NCBI GenBank assembly: GCA_004794655.1
Contig: SMMW01000013.1
Location: 2,378,001 to 2,442,000, forward strand
DNA: 64,000 nt
DNA from: Marisa cornuarietis
Taxonomy: Eukaryota; Mollusca; Gastropoda; Architaenioglossa; Ampullariidae
Reading direction: 5' to 3'
The notes below the pieces were generated by a model, which ran no database searches, was not told the origin of the DNA, and saw nothing but the letters and a program-made list of their open reading frames with translations. A program made the translations under genes and the position numbers. Below are positions 12,262-25,100 of the stretch, one piece after another (within the stretch, counting starts at the first letter, position 1; each line of letters begins with the position of its first letter).

Positions 12262-13720
12262 ATGCGAATTATCAAAACTGCAGACCTACCAGTCCCACGG
12301 GAAGAGGTCAAAAGAAATCCATGCAGTCTGAAGGGAGGAAAGTCTCCAGGCACTGATAATGTGCCAGATGAGCTGCTCAAGCAGGCTGGGGAAGAAACTA
12401 CAAAGGCCCTCTCTGTTCTGTGCCAAAGAGTCTGGAAACGCAAAGAATGACCCAAAGAATGGACAAAGTCACTAGTCATACTCTTCCCCCCATAAAGAAA
12501 ACAGCGAACAGTGTCAGAACTAGAGAACTATAAGCCTTATGAGCCACCAAAGCAAAGTCATGCTGACAGTCATTCAGAACCGCATCAGCACCACCGCAGA
12601 GGAACTGCTAGCAAAAGAACAGACTGGCTTCAGACCACGTAGAAGCACAGTTGACCAAATTTCAACTGTCGCATCCTTATAGAGAAGCATCTTCAGCACC
12701 AGCGGGACCTCTATCACAACTTCAACTTTAAAAAGGCATTCGACAGAGTCTGGCACGAGGGGTATGGCATGTGATGCAAATATTCAGCATCGAAGAAGGC
12801 CTCGTTCAAGTCATGGAAGCGCTATATAATAGCTCAACTAGTGCATTACTGCTGATAACCAAACAGGAGCTTACTTTCGCATCACAGTAGGCGTACATCA
12901 AAGATGCCCCTATCACCACTGCTGTTTAATATCTTCTTGGAGAACATCTTGCGCGAAACCCTCCACGAGCATCACACTTCCATTTCAATTGGTGGAAGAC
13001 CGATCTGCAACCTACCCTTTGAAGACGACATAGATCATTTAACAGGCACTTACAAAGAACTGCAAGACCTTACCAACAGACTGACAGACAATTCTAATGC
13101 ATATGGAATGGAGATCAGCACTAACAAAAACAAAAAAAACGAAGTTATGATCAATGGCAACGGCAAAGCAGAGATCTTTATGAACGGGGTACAGGTCGAA
13201 GAGGTAAAATCAGCTTCAAGTACTTGGGAGGCACCCTGTCCAAGGACGGCAGCTATCAGCTATCCACATCAGGATCGCAGCAGCAACAGCGACGATGGCT
13301 AAGCGAGATAGGATCTGGCATAGCCATAAGATCAGGTTCACTACCAAGTACAATCTGTATACAGATCCCTTGTATTACCGATTCTACTCTACGGATGTGA
13401 CACGTACGTAGACTCTGCTCGCCGAACGGAAAGGATAATCCAGGCATTCGAGAACAAGTGCCTGAGGAAGCTGCTCAGAGAGTATAAAACCAATGATTGA
13501 ACGAAGCAAAGTTGCCACACTTGTGGGACACCAGGAACCTCTAGTTGCAACAGTCAAGCAACGTAAGCTGGTCAGGTTTGGCCATTTGTGCCCTTCAAGG
13601 TACCTTGGAGGATAGTGGACGCCGCGGTGGCTAGAGAAAGAACTGGTTTACGAACGTCAAAGACTGAACTGGACCTGCATGCTCACTATCGTCCAAAATA
13701 GGCAAGGGTTTTCCGATCTG
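12262..13720 (+). mobile_element. Decayed LINE ORF2 (reverse transcriptase) pseudogene
   Basis: Successive plus-strand frames spell a broken reverse transcriptase: ADLPVPREEV, KGGKSPGTDNVPDELLKQAG, FNFKKAFDRVWH near 12720, PLSPLLFNIFLENIL near 12907, GGRPICNLPFEDDID near 12990 and YGMEISTNK. The catalytic F-A-D-D box reads F-E-D-D. Frameshifts and stops occur throughout. The C-terminal part (TLVGHQEPLVATVKQRKLV and a following FGH) is also recognisable to about 13700. It is an APE-type LINE of the kind common in invertebrates. A related copy lies on the minus strand at 57150-59110. It is inactive. Confidence 0.85.
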
Positions 13721-16700
13721 ATGCATGTTCAAGTCTAAGAAACGGGCAACGAAAAATTCAGGGCGTGCTATAGTGTTTGTCGCACTGATGGACAGAAATC
13801 GGCGTGTTGTTTTACATAAAGCAACAAAGCTTATAAGAACTGTAGAGGAGAATGATATATGGTAACTCAAAATAAGGTATAAATTGTGATTAACAGATTT
13901 GGCCGAAGAGAAAATGGTTAAGAAAAGAATCAGTCGTTTTATTTGCATCTTTGTTATTTTCCTTCTTCCCACCCCTTTAACCCGCGGCTACCTTTAATGG
14001 CATCCAGTGGACGTGCACAGTACGCCGCTAACCCTTGTAGTTGAATAGTTACGTCTGCTGTTAGAGAAACGAATGCTTACAAATTGATTATTGGTACGCG
14101 TTATAGCTATTCGTCTAGTGGGGTATCGTGCATCTAGTCCCAGAAGAAAAGGATATGCAGTTTGTGTTTCAGAATTCCAATCATCAAAACTCCAGATCAT
14201 GTGTGCTTGAATGTGTTTGTGGAGTAAGCCGGTCAGTCTTTAGAGTCAATGATCGAATAATGGCGGTGGTTGTTCGATCGTCCGCAACAACGACTGCGTG
14301 CAATCTTGATAGAGATTTCGACAACGTAGCATTTGCTGCACAATAAAACTGGCTCTCTACCCTTTATTATTATTCCACCTATAGGCTTTGGATCTACATG
14401 GGAACATAAAGGGCTAGAATATATGTATTTAAAGTGAAATCTGAGTAGTACCTCGGCTCTGTTGCGTTACCAAAGTCATTGATCTAAAAACTCACTATTT
14501 AAAGCAACGATTTATACTGCGTCTCAAGCCTCCAGACGCTCAAAGTGTCCTCTTCTGGGTAAGATCGCACGATCAGCACTGTATTTATACGTGATAATTG
14601 TAAAGATCTTACTGGTTGTCCAATTTTGTATTTTGTATTTTAATAATATATCATTTGAATTTGAAGAACGCATTTCCCAGTAGACTGGATGCAATCTCAA
14701 TGCGCTATAACATACACACACATGACAATTATAGTTGCTCAACTAGAAACAAACCGCAATATACGAACAACAATTTCAAAACTGTCAGTGCACGGATAAA
14801 GAAATTGAAGTAAGGCCGAAATGATTGCTGCATTATGAAAGGGAAGGGCGGGGGCAGGGGTTGAGACAGCTTTATAATGTAAAATAATTGTTTACTTTTG
14901 TTCACTCTAAGGGTGATGTGGTCTACATGAATACTGAATTTAGCCATAAGCTCAAGACTGTAAACAAAAGGAAAATTTAAGCAACTTTCATACTTTACAT
15001 TTCATAGATATGCAGCAATAAAGATTTCAATTTTGAAAATGTATGTATTATTAATCTTTGTAAACATCAACACTTTTCACTGGATTATAACATCTGAAAA
15101 AAAAAGGCAGGAATATAAGGTGATTCTGACACTAATGCAATTATTGTCCATGGACGCTGTTCTATTAACAAAGATGATTTAATCAGTGCATTAAAAAAGC
15201 TTTAAAAGTGTCTGTTAGCATGCTTATTCAGATTGCTTTAAATACTAATCCCAAGCTTGTCAAGGTCTATGAGATACTTTCAAAATTTAATAGTACATAG
15301 ACCTTTTAATTATATGTTTATGTATAACCAAGCAACTTTATTGTTGAAAAAATAGTCATTGCATGGCTTAAGTTTGCCGACTAATTTTGTATTGGTTTTA
15401 GTTTTTTTTAACCCCCTTATTGCATGGTTGATTCAGTTTGGCAAAGCTTTAAGCTTCATAATTTTCTTAGTGGCGATTAATTTCTTTACCTATTGTTACT
15501 TTTTCTTAACTCATTAATTTTATTTTTTCAGATTCAGTTTATCAGTAGCAACATAAAATTTCGCTACCACTTTTTCAAATGTTGTTCAAAATATAGAGTA
15601 TGTACAATAGCTACTTTTCATACTTGCATAAAAATATAGCCTCAAATAATAAGTGCTTCTTTGGCATCTCTAAATCTGAGCTTTATACAAAAATTTCATT
15701 TATTATTTTTATTGTGCCATTAACTAATCCATTTTCAGGTCACCTCCATGTTTCTTTAGGCATCAGGCTTGTACTCTGGCAGGGGACATAGAAAAGAGAA
15801 TAAAGTCAAGAAAATGAGATGTCAAAAAAAATCATTTGAATCTTTGACACAGACTATATCATCAATGAGGTTTACAACAAAGTTATGCAGTTATCTGGGT
15901 CTAATAAGATCTCACTGTGATAAGAAGATGCACACTCAAGTTCTACAGATCCATCTTGCAATGATTTGAGGGAAAATACAAATCATTCAAAAAACATGAA
16001 CAAAAATCCTTGAAGATGAAAGTCAACAGTGAACGTCAGACATTTTGAAGATTTTTTTAAAACAAGAGATCTAAAAAATGACAGTAAAAGTTGGTTCCAG
16101 GTCATTTGAAATGTTCTTCTTTGATAAAAAAGACTAGGAACACCAATGAGGACAATTCCATTTTCTACCATTCAGGAGAATGTCTGCTGTCTCCTGTCTG
16201 CTTCTTAGCAGTTCTGTAAACTGTAGGCCAGTTTCAGTTTTGGAAGTAGACAAGCACATCATGAAAAGAAGATTTATGTTTTGCTCTCAAAGTCCACATT
16301 GCAAAAAAATAAAAACAAACAAAAATACCAGTCAACAGTTTTAAATTTTCACTTATTTTCATTTATCACAAACAGGCTATAATGGTACATTTGTTCATGT
16401 ACCTTACAAAATTGTATAAACATCTCCACAAACATGCAACAAAAATGGGGCATTAATTATTGTAGATTATTGTTGCCACAATTTACTTTAAGTTCATCAT
16501 ATAACATGGAATCCAGCAACTTTTGAGATCATTTTAATTACAATACAATAGGAACAATACCTGCTTTCCAAGAACAATCTTAAGAAGCCATTTCTGGATA
16601 TAATATTTATTGTGACTCAACACTACAAAAGGAACAAGAGTATTTTTAAGCCGTGACCCTATTTACCATGAGTGATGATACATTATGTATTCTATCAAAA

Positions 16701-17827
16701 TTTATGGTTTCTTTCTGGGATATTTTTGGTCTGAAATTTAATCAAAAAGATATCCATTTACCAAAGAACTACAACAAATTTTAATCTGATTCAGCAGAGA
16801 TTCTAGAAAAGAAAAATGGCAAATGAAACCCATTTAAGATATTTAAGCACCATTTGTTCAGTTAGACAGATTTCCTTAATTTTTGCATCTTCAAGAACAA
16901 AAAAATGCCACCACTTATCATATGCCCTGTCAGTTAAGACTTACATTATGGCTTGATTTCTTTTACACAATATGGATACCCACATTTTTGACCATCAAGA
17001 CATATAATAAGTGTGACATACCAGTCTTATTCTGCCTGAAAACTATGTGAATTGTATAATTATACAAAAATAAAGTTTCGTGCACTTTAGAGGTGACTGT
17101 CACACCATGCTTTAAGTGGCTTGTCTTTATTGTGTTAAGGTTATGTTAAATCTGTTTGTTATACTATACTTTTAACATAAAGTAACAACTTTGTGGCTGA
17201 TACTTCATTTGTGTAAAATGTACAGTATAAAGTCCCTAGCAGACATAGGAATAATGAACTTTTAAATGGTTCACTATGTCATGTGGACAGAGGAGCTCAA
17301 TCCTCTCCATGCACTATTTTGTAACTACAAAACTGAAAAAGACAAAAAGAGAAATGATCTCTCAAAACAACTATTACTAATGTTCATAACGTTAGCATAT
17401 AACAAATAAGAGTAACAATGAGGCAACAGAAAACTGATCATCTGGAAGCTATTCACAGAAAACAGAAAATTCAGCAAAACAGTATTATCCAAAATTACTC
17501 ACCAAAAAGTGGATTTGAAACACTTTGTGAACTGACACCAACTTAAAATGAATAAAACTGACATTGTGACAGTATGCATAGAGATCACAGAAAATACTAC
17601 TATTATTTTCTGAGTAAAGAAAGTTCTTACCTAATTTCAGGCATCAGACGATAAGTAAACTTGATTATATAAAATAAATTTATATTCATGAAGCAGACAT
17701 TGAAAGACTTTATAAATTCAACATTTTTAGATAGCGTTGTCAGCTTACAGCATATCATTATTAAAAAGAAAGATCTTTTCTTATTTAAATCACAATGCAA
17801 CTATAAAAATTATATTTATTAAAGATA
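13721..17827. other. Long AT-rich stretch without recognised genes
   Basis: About 4.1 kb with only short open frames (60-73 codons), none with a recognisable motif or splice context. No bounded transposon or tandem array was seen. It may be intergenic, or the far 3' flank of the gene at 19161-25973. Confidence 0.5.
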
Positions 17828-18031
17828 TCAATACAGCATTATCAAATATGACATGTGATTGATAATTGTACTATATTGGCAGAAAGTGATATTATAAACT
17901 AAAGCATTCCAGTCACATTGCAGCTGCCTAAGAATCATGGCTGTACTGTTGTAGGCATCCGTACAGCTCTCCAGGTCAACCAGCTCATGAGCTCTCCTTG
18001 TTTTCCATATCAGGTACCATCTTCCATTCTC
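17828..18031 (-). CDS. Candidate terminal exon, unassigned
   Basis: On the minus strand, a TTTACCAG acceptor precedes an open frame reading ENGRWYLIWKTRRAHELVDL, then ESCTDAYNSTAMILRQLQCD, and closing at TGA (17828). It lacks an ATG, so a simple ORF search misses it. The first 120 bases have higher GC and more balanced codons than the very AT-rich surroundings, which favours coding origin. No upstream exon was linked. It could be the last exon of an unrecognised gene, an alternative terminal exon of the gene ending at 19161, or an old repeat. The protein family is not recognised. Confidence 0.3.
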   Translation of the reverse strand, partial: ENGRWYLIWKTRRAHELVDLESCTDAYNSTAMILRQLQCDWNALVYNITFCQYSTIINHMSYLIMLY

Positions 18032-19160
18032 CTGGTAAATCAGGTTAAATAAACATATCAGTTAATAATATTCTTAAGGAAACAAAAATAAAACCAAATA
18101 ATCAGCAGCAGCATTTGTCCTTCCCATCCACATTAAGATTTTCAAAATACAACATTTCTCTTTCATGCTATTTTGGTTCTCTATCTCTTGCCCCTGCTCC
18201 CACCACAAACACACACATTAACACAAGCATTATTAGTACATATACACAAAAAGAGAATGAGACAGTTGGATTTTAAATTTATAAAGTCATACCTTAAACT
18301 TTGATAATCAAAAATTAAAATCAGTTTGATGGAATTATAGAAAAGGGTGAATTTATGAGCAATGTTTTTTTTATTAACCTACAAGCTGTTGTCAAAAGTA
18401 GAATGTGATTATTTGTTTGAGGGGGAGGGACCATGACAGGCAAAGACTTTTCCTTTTTTTAAAGTTTAGTGTGAAGACACATTTATGGACAGGGCTGAGA
18501 ATCAGGCTTGCTTTTCTAGGCTGCCTTGTTCTGATATTATAAACTGGGGGAAAATAAAGAAACCTTTTATAAAGATGGCACATTATCTCAAAGGCAAAGT
18601 ATTACAGCTGCACAATAATACAGGTAGAGAATGCTCTTAATAATTTGAATCATTTTCTTATAAGCAATCAATTTCCAGTTACCATAAATATCTTGCACCT
18701 CTTAGTAATTCCTATTGGATGCAATGACTAATCCAGATTCTTATTTTAACCTTTTTTAGCTCAGTGCTTTATGCATATGCAGCTACAAATGTATGCATTA
18801 GTGTATGTATGTATTTGTGCTTGCCCTCTTTATGTCCAGGCACATTACAAGAATACATCACATGTTTGTGAACTATACCATAGTTTAGGTAGCAACAGTC
18901 AATCCACCATACCATTAATAGACAAAAAAACAGCAAAAAGTTTTAAAAGCAGCATATAAAGCATTACCAATTTGATTTTAAGAACTGACTACATATGACA
19001 TACATATACTTTAACAATGGATGGGAAAATGAAAAGAAAAGAAGGAATGAAACAAGTATGCCAGTAAAACAAATGGTAACTGGCAAATACTGGAACCACC
19101 AAATGTGCCACAATAAAGCACATGGCGTGCTCTAACTGATAGACAGCAGAGACACATCTC

Positions 19161-22100
19161 TCACAATTTTGAGAAGTGATTTTCACCATTGCCACCATTA
19201 CCTTCTGTTGCCGTAGTTTCCTTTGATTCATCATCATCATTATTTGCATCATCATCATCATCATCATCATTATCATCACCATCATCAACATCATCATTGT
19301 TCTTCTCAGCTTCACCTTTCTGAAAAGTTCAATAATACCTCTATACTTATCCCTTGCAGAAAAGATTTTCACTCCAGTTTGGTCCATGTCATAGCTTACA
19401 AACAGTATCACGACAGTGGAAGAATGATAATGTGGACCATTACTGGGAGGGGAAAAGTACATAATCATGCAAGGAAAAATGATGGTAAGTCATAATTCTG
19501 ATATCCTCATACAAATTAGAAATACATATTATGAATATAATAACAGATATATGCATTATTACTTTATACTTTTACAGATGAGTGAAAAGAAGAAAAATAT
19601 CTGGAATGATAGTACAGTACATTTATATTTCTTTCAAGTACATGTCTAGTACATCCCTTCCCTAGAGCTACTATGGCATATTTTATGACATGCGAGCTAA
19701 AGAAGTTCTGAGCCTCCTTTTAAATGTGGATTTTATTTCTTAATTTCATACCATAAACCATAAAAATTATTTATAACTACATTGTAAAATTATGTCATTT
19801 TCTATGAAATCCTTGTCTACCATACTGAATAAAAGGATAATTTCCTGTTATACCCCAAACCAAGTGGGGAAAGAACACCATGGCATGTCTTATTTTTTCT
19901 TCTGCTTAGTCTTTTGCTTACCTTATTGTTAAAAACAGACCATCCTAACTTCTTCATCACTGCTTTTTCTTCTTCAGTTAGTCCTTTGGTTTCTTCTGTC
20001 ACAACATCAAATAGCACAAGTTTCACTTTTGACACCTCGAACTAACAAAACTAATTTTTCTGTGGTGTCTACTAACTCAACAACTCCCTTGGTATTTATT
20101 TTTCTTATCTTACAACTTTTCATAATTGTAAGCTTGTATCAGCGATGTCAAGGGCTGGATGGTAAAAAACAAGCTTAAACTAAATAATGATAAAACGGAA
20201 GCCCTCTTGTGCCATAGAAGAAGACATCAACCTTCACTTGTCAGTCTGCCCAATCACATCAAGGTGGGCGACAGCAACATCACCTTCACGTCATCCGTTA
20301 GGAATCTGGGATTTATTGTCACTGATGACATGACACTCGATAGACATGTAGCAGCTGTCTGTCGGTCTGTCTATTATGAGCTCCGTAAGATCAGTGCCAT
20401 CCGTCACTTTCTCTCTAAACGCGCTACCAACACTCTTGTCTGTGCATTTGTTCTTTCTCGACTTGACTACTGCAACTCCTTGCTGGCAGGCTGCCCTGAC
20501 TACCTCATTCAGAGACTCCAGAGAGTACAGAACTCCGCTGCGCGTCTGGTGCTTAGAGTCACGAAAAGGGACCATGTCACTCCTCTCCTTCGTTTTCTAC
20601 ACGGGCTACCCATCCGTTCTCGCATTCAGTACAAACTGTCTGTGCTGTGTTTTAATTTCTTTGCTGGCTCCTGTCCTGACTATTTCTCTGAACTTCTCAT
20701 CCCTTACTCTCCGGCCAGACAACTACGCTCTTCGTCTGACGACCGTATCCTAACTGTTCCTGTCACCAGAACAACAACATATGGTCACAGGACTTTTGGC
20801 TACTGTGCTGCAAAACAATGGAACTCTCTTCTTTTCCATATCCGCCACCTTCCTACAACTGAATCTTTCAAATCTGCACTGAAAACGCACCTCTTCCTTG
20901 AGCATTACTCCTAACACAGTCCACAATGCTAGTCCTCCTTACCCCCCCCTTCCCTCTTGCTACTTTACCCATCTTTCTCGGCAGAATCACTATATTTCTC
21001 TGTTCCTGTTACTTGATGCCTTTTGTTTTCTGTTTCGTCGTCAGTACTGTCGTTTTCTTTCGACCCCTTTGTTCTGTATCTACTTAGTCCACGTCTCTTC
21101 CCAGTTTTAAGCGCTAAGAGCATGCTCTCTATGAGTGTGAATATGCGCTATAAAAATCTTCACTATTATTATTATTAACTTCTATTTTCATTTGGTAGGA
21201 TATTGTATATCATCATAAAATCTCGTATGATAAGTAAATGTCTAATTCTAAGGGATTAGCTTTACATTCACTCAAGAGATCTTGACAGCTATATGCTCTG
21301 TAACTGTCCATGAAAAACAAAAACAAAAATGTCAAGATCAAAGTATTGATCAAATACAAGCACTATAAACTAGGATAGCATAGCAGTGTTTTCTTCTTGT
21401 AAACTTGGAAAGGCATAACTGCAGCCCTGGCAAATAACAATTCTTGACTATCAACTCAAAATATTAACAAACCTGACTCTTTCTCTGCCTGCACTGTTTG
21501 ATCCTGTACTTGTGTTGCATCAAGCATCTCTGAATCTCCAGAACCTGCAATTGCCTCTGCACAGTCAGTCTTGGAAATGTCAGACAAACCTACAGGCTGC
21601 ATGGGGCCTATAAAAGGCTTCTCTGTTTCTATCTCTGGTTGCATTGGTCCTGATAGCAAAGCATCTCCCATTTCCTGTACATGCACAGCTGTATTAGCAG
21701 TAGCATTAGCTCTCCCTGTCTTTAATCTGAAATATATTGTAGAGTTGATGATTGGTTTCACTATGCAATTTGTTTAACTTCTGATTACTTAAAACTAGCA
21801 ACACCATCAACTTTGTCAAGCCGAGTCTAAATATGAACTATGATCAACATGCAGCCTTTGGTCACTTTCTTTTGACACATCAGCAACAAAATGCTATTTT
21901 ACAAAAGATTAAAAGAAAATGTTCCTGCAGTGTTAAATATTAGATTATGCTTTTTTATATTTGAACTTTATGATAAAGGAATGAGTGGGGCAGTTGGGAC
22001 CAAAGCACCTGTTGTCATGACAGCATGTGTGTGTGAGTGTGTGTGTGCATGTGTTGACTTGTAAGGCACACTTAAAAACACTTGACAGTGTATCCTCATG

Positions 22101-25100
22101 CATTTTCATAGATTTTTATGCATGTATTGAAAGTGTCTTAAGTCTGACTTTGGTGATGGGGTAAGGTGATGTACAAATAAATGATGTTCTTATAATATTT
22201 GTTATTATTCTTATTGTTGACTTTAAATTTTTTGGAAAATTATCAAGGGTTTAAAAACCAAAAATTTTCAACAAACTACCTATTATTGCAACAGTGAATT
22301 GAAATATAGCATACATCACTGCTCTTTTATGTGTATGTGGAATGCGTACTTAAGGGTAGAGTAGCCACAATTATGGGAACAGTTAAATCATAAAAATTAA
22401 TGAGCTGAAACTTACTCATTAAACTGCAGCTCTGCATCATGACCTTCTTTACTTCCTTCCACCATTGCACCCTGCAGAGAAAAAAAAAACTGAATGTATA
22501 TGTGAACATCTATTTATATCCATGTACATCAAACAAATGTATGTACTCACAAAATGTGTTTCCAGTGACTGGGTTTGGTTCGTTATAAGATATCAATGCC
22601 AAAAATCCTAGCTCACAAACTACTTTCCATTTGAGACAAGCCTTCAAACATAGACATCTTTACTGATGCACAATATGTAGTCAAAAGCGACATCATTTTA
22701 GGAGATGGGTGCACCCATCTCTCCAGTTAGTTAAAGCCATGTTAGCTTATCCGTACACAACATTCAGAAAGTGGATTTAGCTATGTGCAGAGCAAAGAGA
22801 ACTATGTGGCTGATAGGGTTGTTCCAATCAATAAGATATAAATGTATGTAATACCCCATGCCAAGCTGGCAAATAATATTAAAGTTGATTCATATAGAAC
22901 TTTCCTCCCACACCATATAAGCTTGGCTCAAAGTGCCTTACAAAACAAAAAAATAATAATAATAATAATGGAACAAGTTTATTGAATGTCCCAGTAGCAG
23001 TAGAACTGCTGGTAATTCACCCATATTTCTATTTTCAAAGTATGAGCCGATTACCTGCAGCTATATCTTCAAAGTGACACTTAACATTCCTAACGGAATA
23101 TGACATTAGAAGATTTTTTAAACATAAAGCTGTGACATAAAATGTGACATTCTTAATTCCCAATTCAAAGATAAAAAGGTGAACTTGCAAATCTTTCAAA
23201 TTTATATCATTATGACAATATTTATTATCTGAAATATGATACTGATGATGCAATACCAAGTTAATCAACTCTGCAAAAGAAATTTTTTCGTGAAGGGTTG
23301 CAGATTTTTATCCAGTATGTTTAAAAATATCCAAGAAGCAGGTTGGAAGACTTTATGACAACCAAAAAATATAATCTTTAAGCCAAAGTATGAAACAGCG
23401 CTCTCCCCAGTCTCTCATAAACCTCTTGAAACACATCTACATGCAAGTGTGTGCACATGGGCATGCACACACACACATTAAATTAAGGATATTTATTTAC
23501 CTTGGTTGTATTGAAACTGCTGAAACCCATTATTCTTTGAATTTCTACTTCCTCTTCAGTCATCTCTTCTTTCTTTTCTTCCACTAGAAATGAACACAAC
23601 ACAACAAATTATATATCCTTGAAAGCAAGAAAGTAAAATGCACAAGTGTACTAACAATAGCTGGCTAATTACATTTTCCTTTGGTTTTCTATTATACGAT
23701 GTTGCTTACAATTGTACCCTACCTAAAGGTAGTGTAATAACTAATATCTGCTTAAACAATACAAAAAAATAAAAAGGTTATTTAAAAGTTTCAGGTCTTA
23801 TTTCTCTTCAGTATTTGTGCTGTTAATGTTTACAGATTAGCTTCTTTCAGCAAATGACAGCGGTCAGATCTTATGTTTAAACCACAACTAGTATGTGTTA
23901 TGCTATAATCTATGATCCTCCAAAGGGGAGGGGAAATTGTTTTTTTTTACACTGAGCCAGCAACTAAGGTCTATATCACGGCAAGGCAGCCAGCCCTGTA
24001 AACAGATGGCACATGCAAAGAAAGAACAGCATGCTCGAGATGAAACCTGAACCTAGGAAGAGCCAACATTCGCTGTAGTAGTGACAGGCGCTAACCGTTG
24101 CGCCACAGGATCACCCTATATGATCCTCCAAAATGTAAACGCACAAATGCAAGAATTCATACACACTGCAAATCCACGCAGAACTCATACCTGTTTCCTC
24201 ACTATTTTCTCCCTTTTCTTGTACCTGTTTCTTTTCTTCTTTTTGTTGCTTTTTCTTTTCATCTCTGCAAAATTGTAATTATTTTTAATACACATAAAAA
24301 AATTTCAAGAAATATATTTATGGTATTGTAGTGATTGTGCATTAATGCATGCTTTGAGTGAGACTATTTTAACCCCATTCTCCTAATCCCTACCCCTCCC
24401 ACCTTACATCCCAAACAATTGCTGTTTTGAGGAACTGATTTGGTTTTGAGTTTTCTTCAATAAAAAGACAACGAACATTATCTGCTTCAAATGTCACAAA
24501 ACTGTCTTAAACTTTAAAATTTGATGGATAATTTTTTTTTATAATTTGTAAGTTTGATATAAAGATGATGAATAAAGTAGTAGACTTGCCAGCTTAATGG
24601 GAGAATTTAAATTAAAGATTTTAGGGTATTTTTTGTTTGTTTGTTTGTTACTAGCCAAGTCCAACTTCCTTAAATCTTTTAAAGCCGGCAGTGTCAAACC
24701 TTTCTTGATAGTTGATTTCACATAAAAGAATATGCTTCCATTTATATTCTCTACGTGAGACAACTGAAACTCCTTATGTGTGGTCTGTTTTGAAAGACAC
24801 TCAGAAGAGTCTTACAGTTTTAATATTTTCTATGGGCTCAGTGCTGACCATGGCATGTTACTTCTTCACAATCTGCATGTGACCAGTTTGTGCTTGCTTC
24901 GCCTAAAACAGTTGAATTTTTGCTAATGGTTTCTTCCATAAAACAGAGGAAAAAAAGCTTTTCTCTCTCTCACTCACACCCAGCCACCCACAAAGTTACC
25001 TTTCATAGCATTCTTCACAAAACATATCATGAATTTCCATAAGATGCCGGGCCACATCTGTATCCCGCTTGTGGAAATATTTCCTCAGATGTCCCCACCT

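Noticed and set aside
19223..19495. His-rich plus-strand open frame
   Set aside because: It is the antisense reading of the (GAT)n repeat that encodes the acidic tail of the minus-strand gene.
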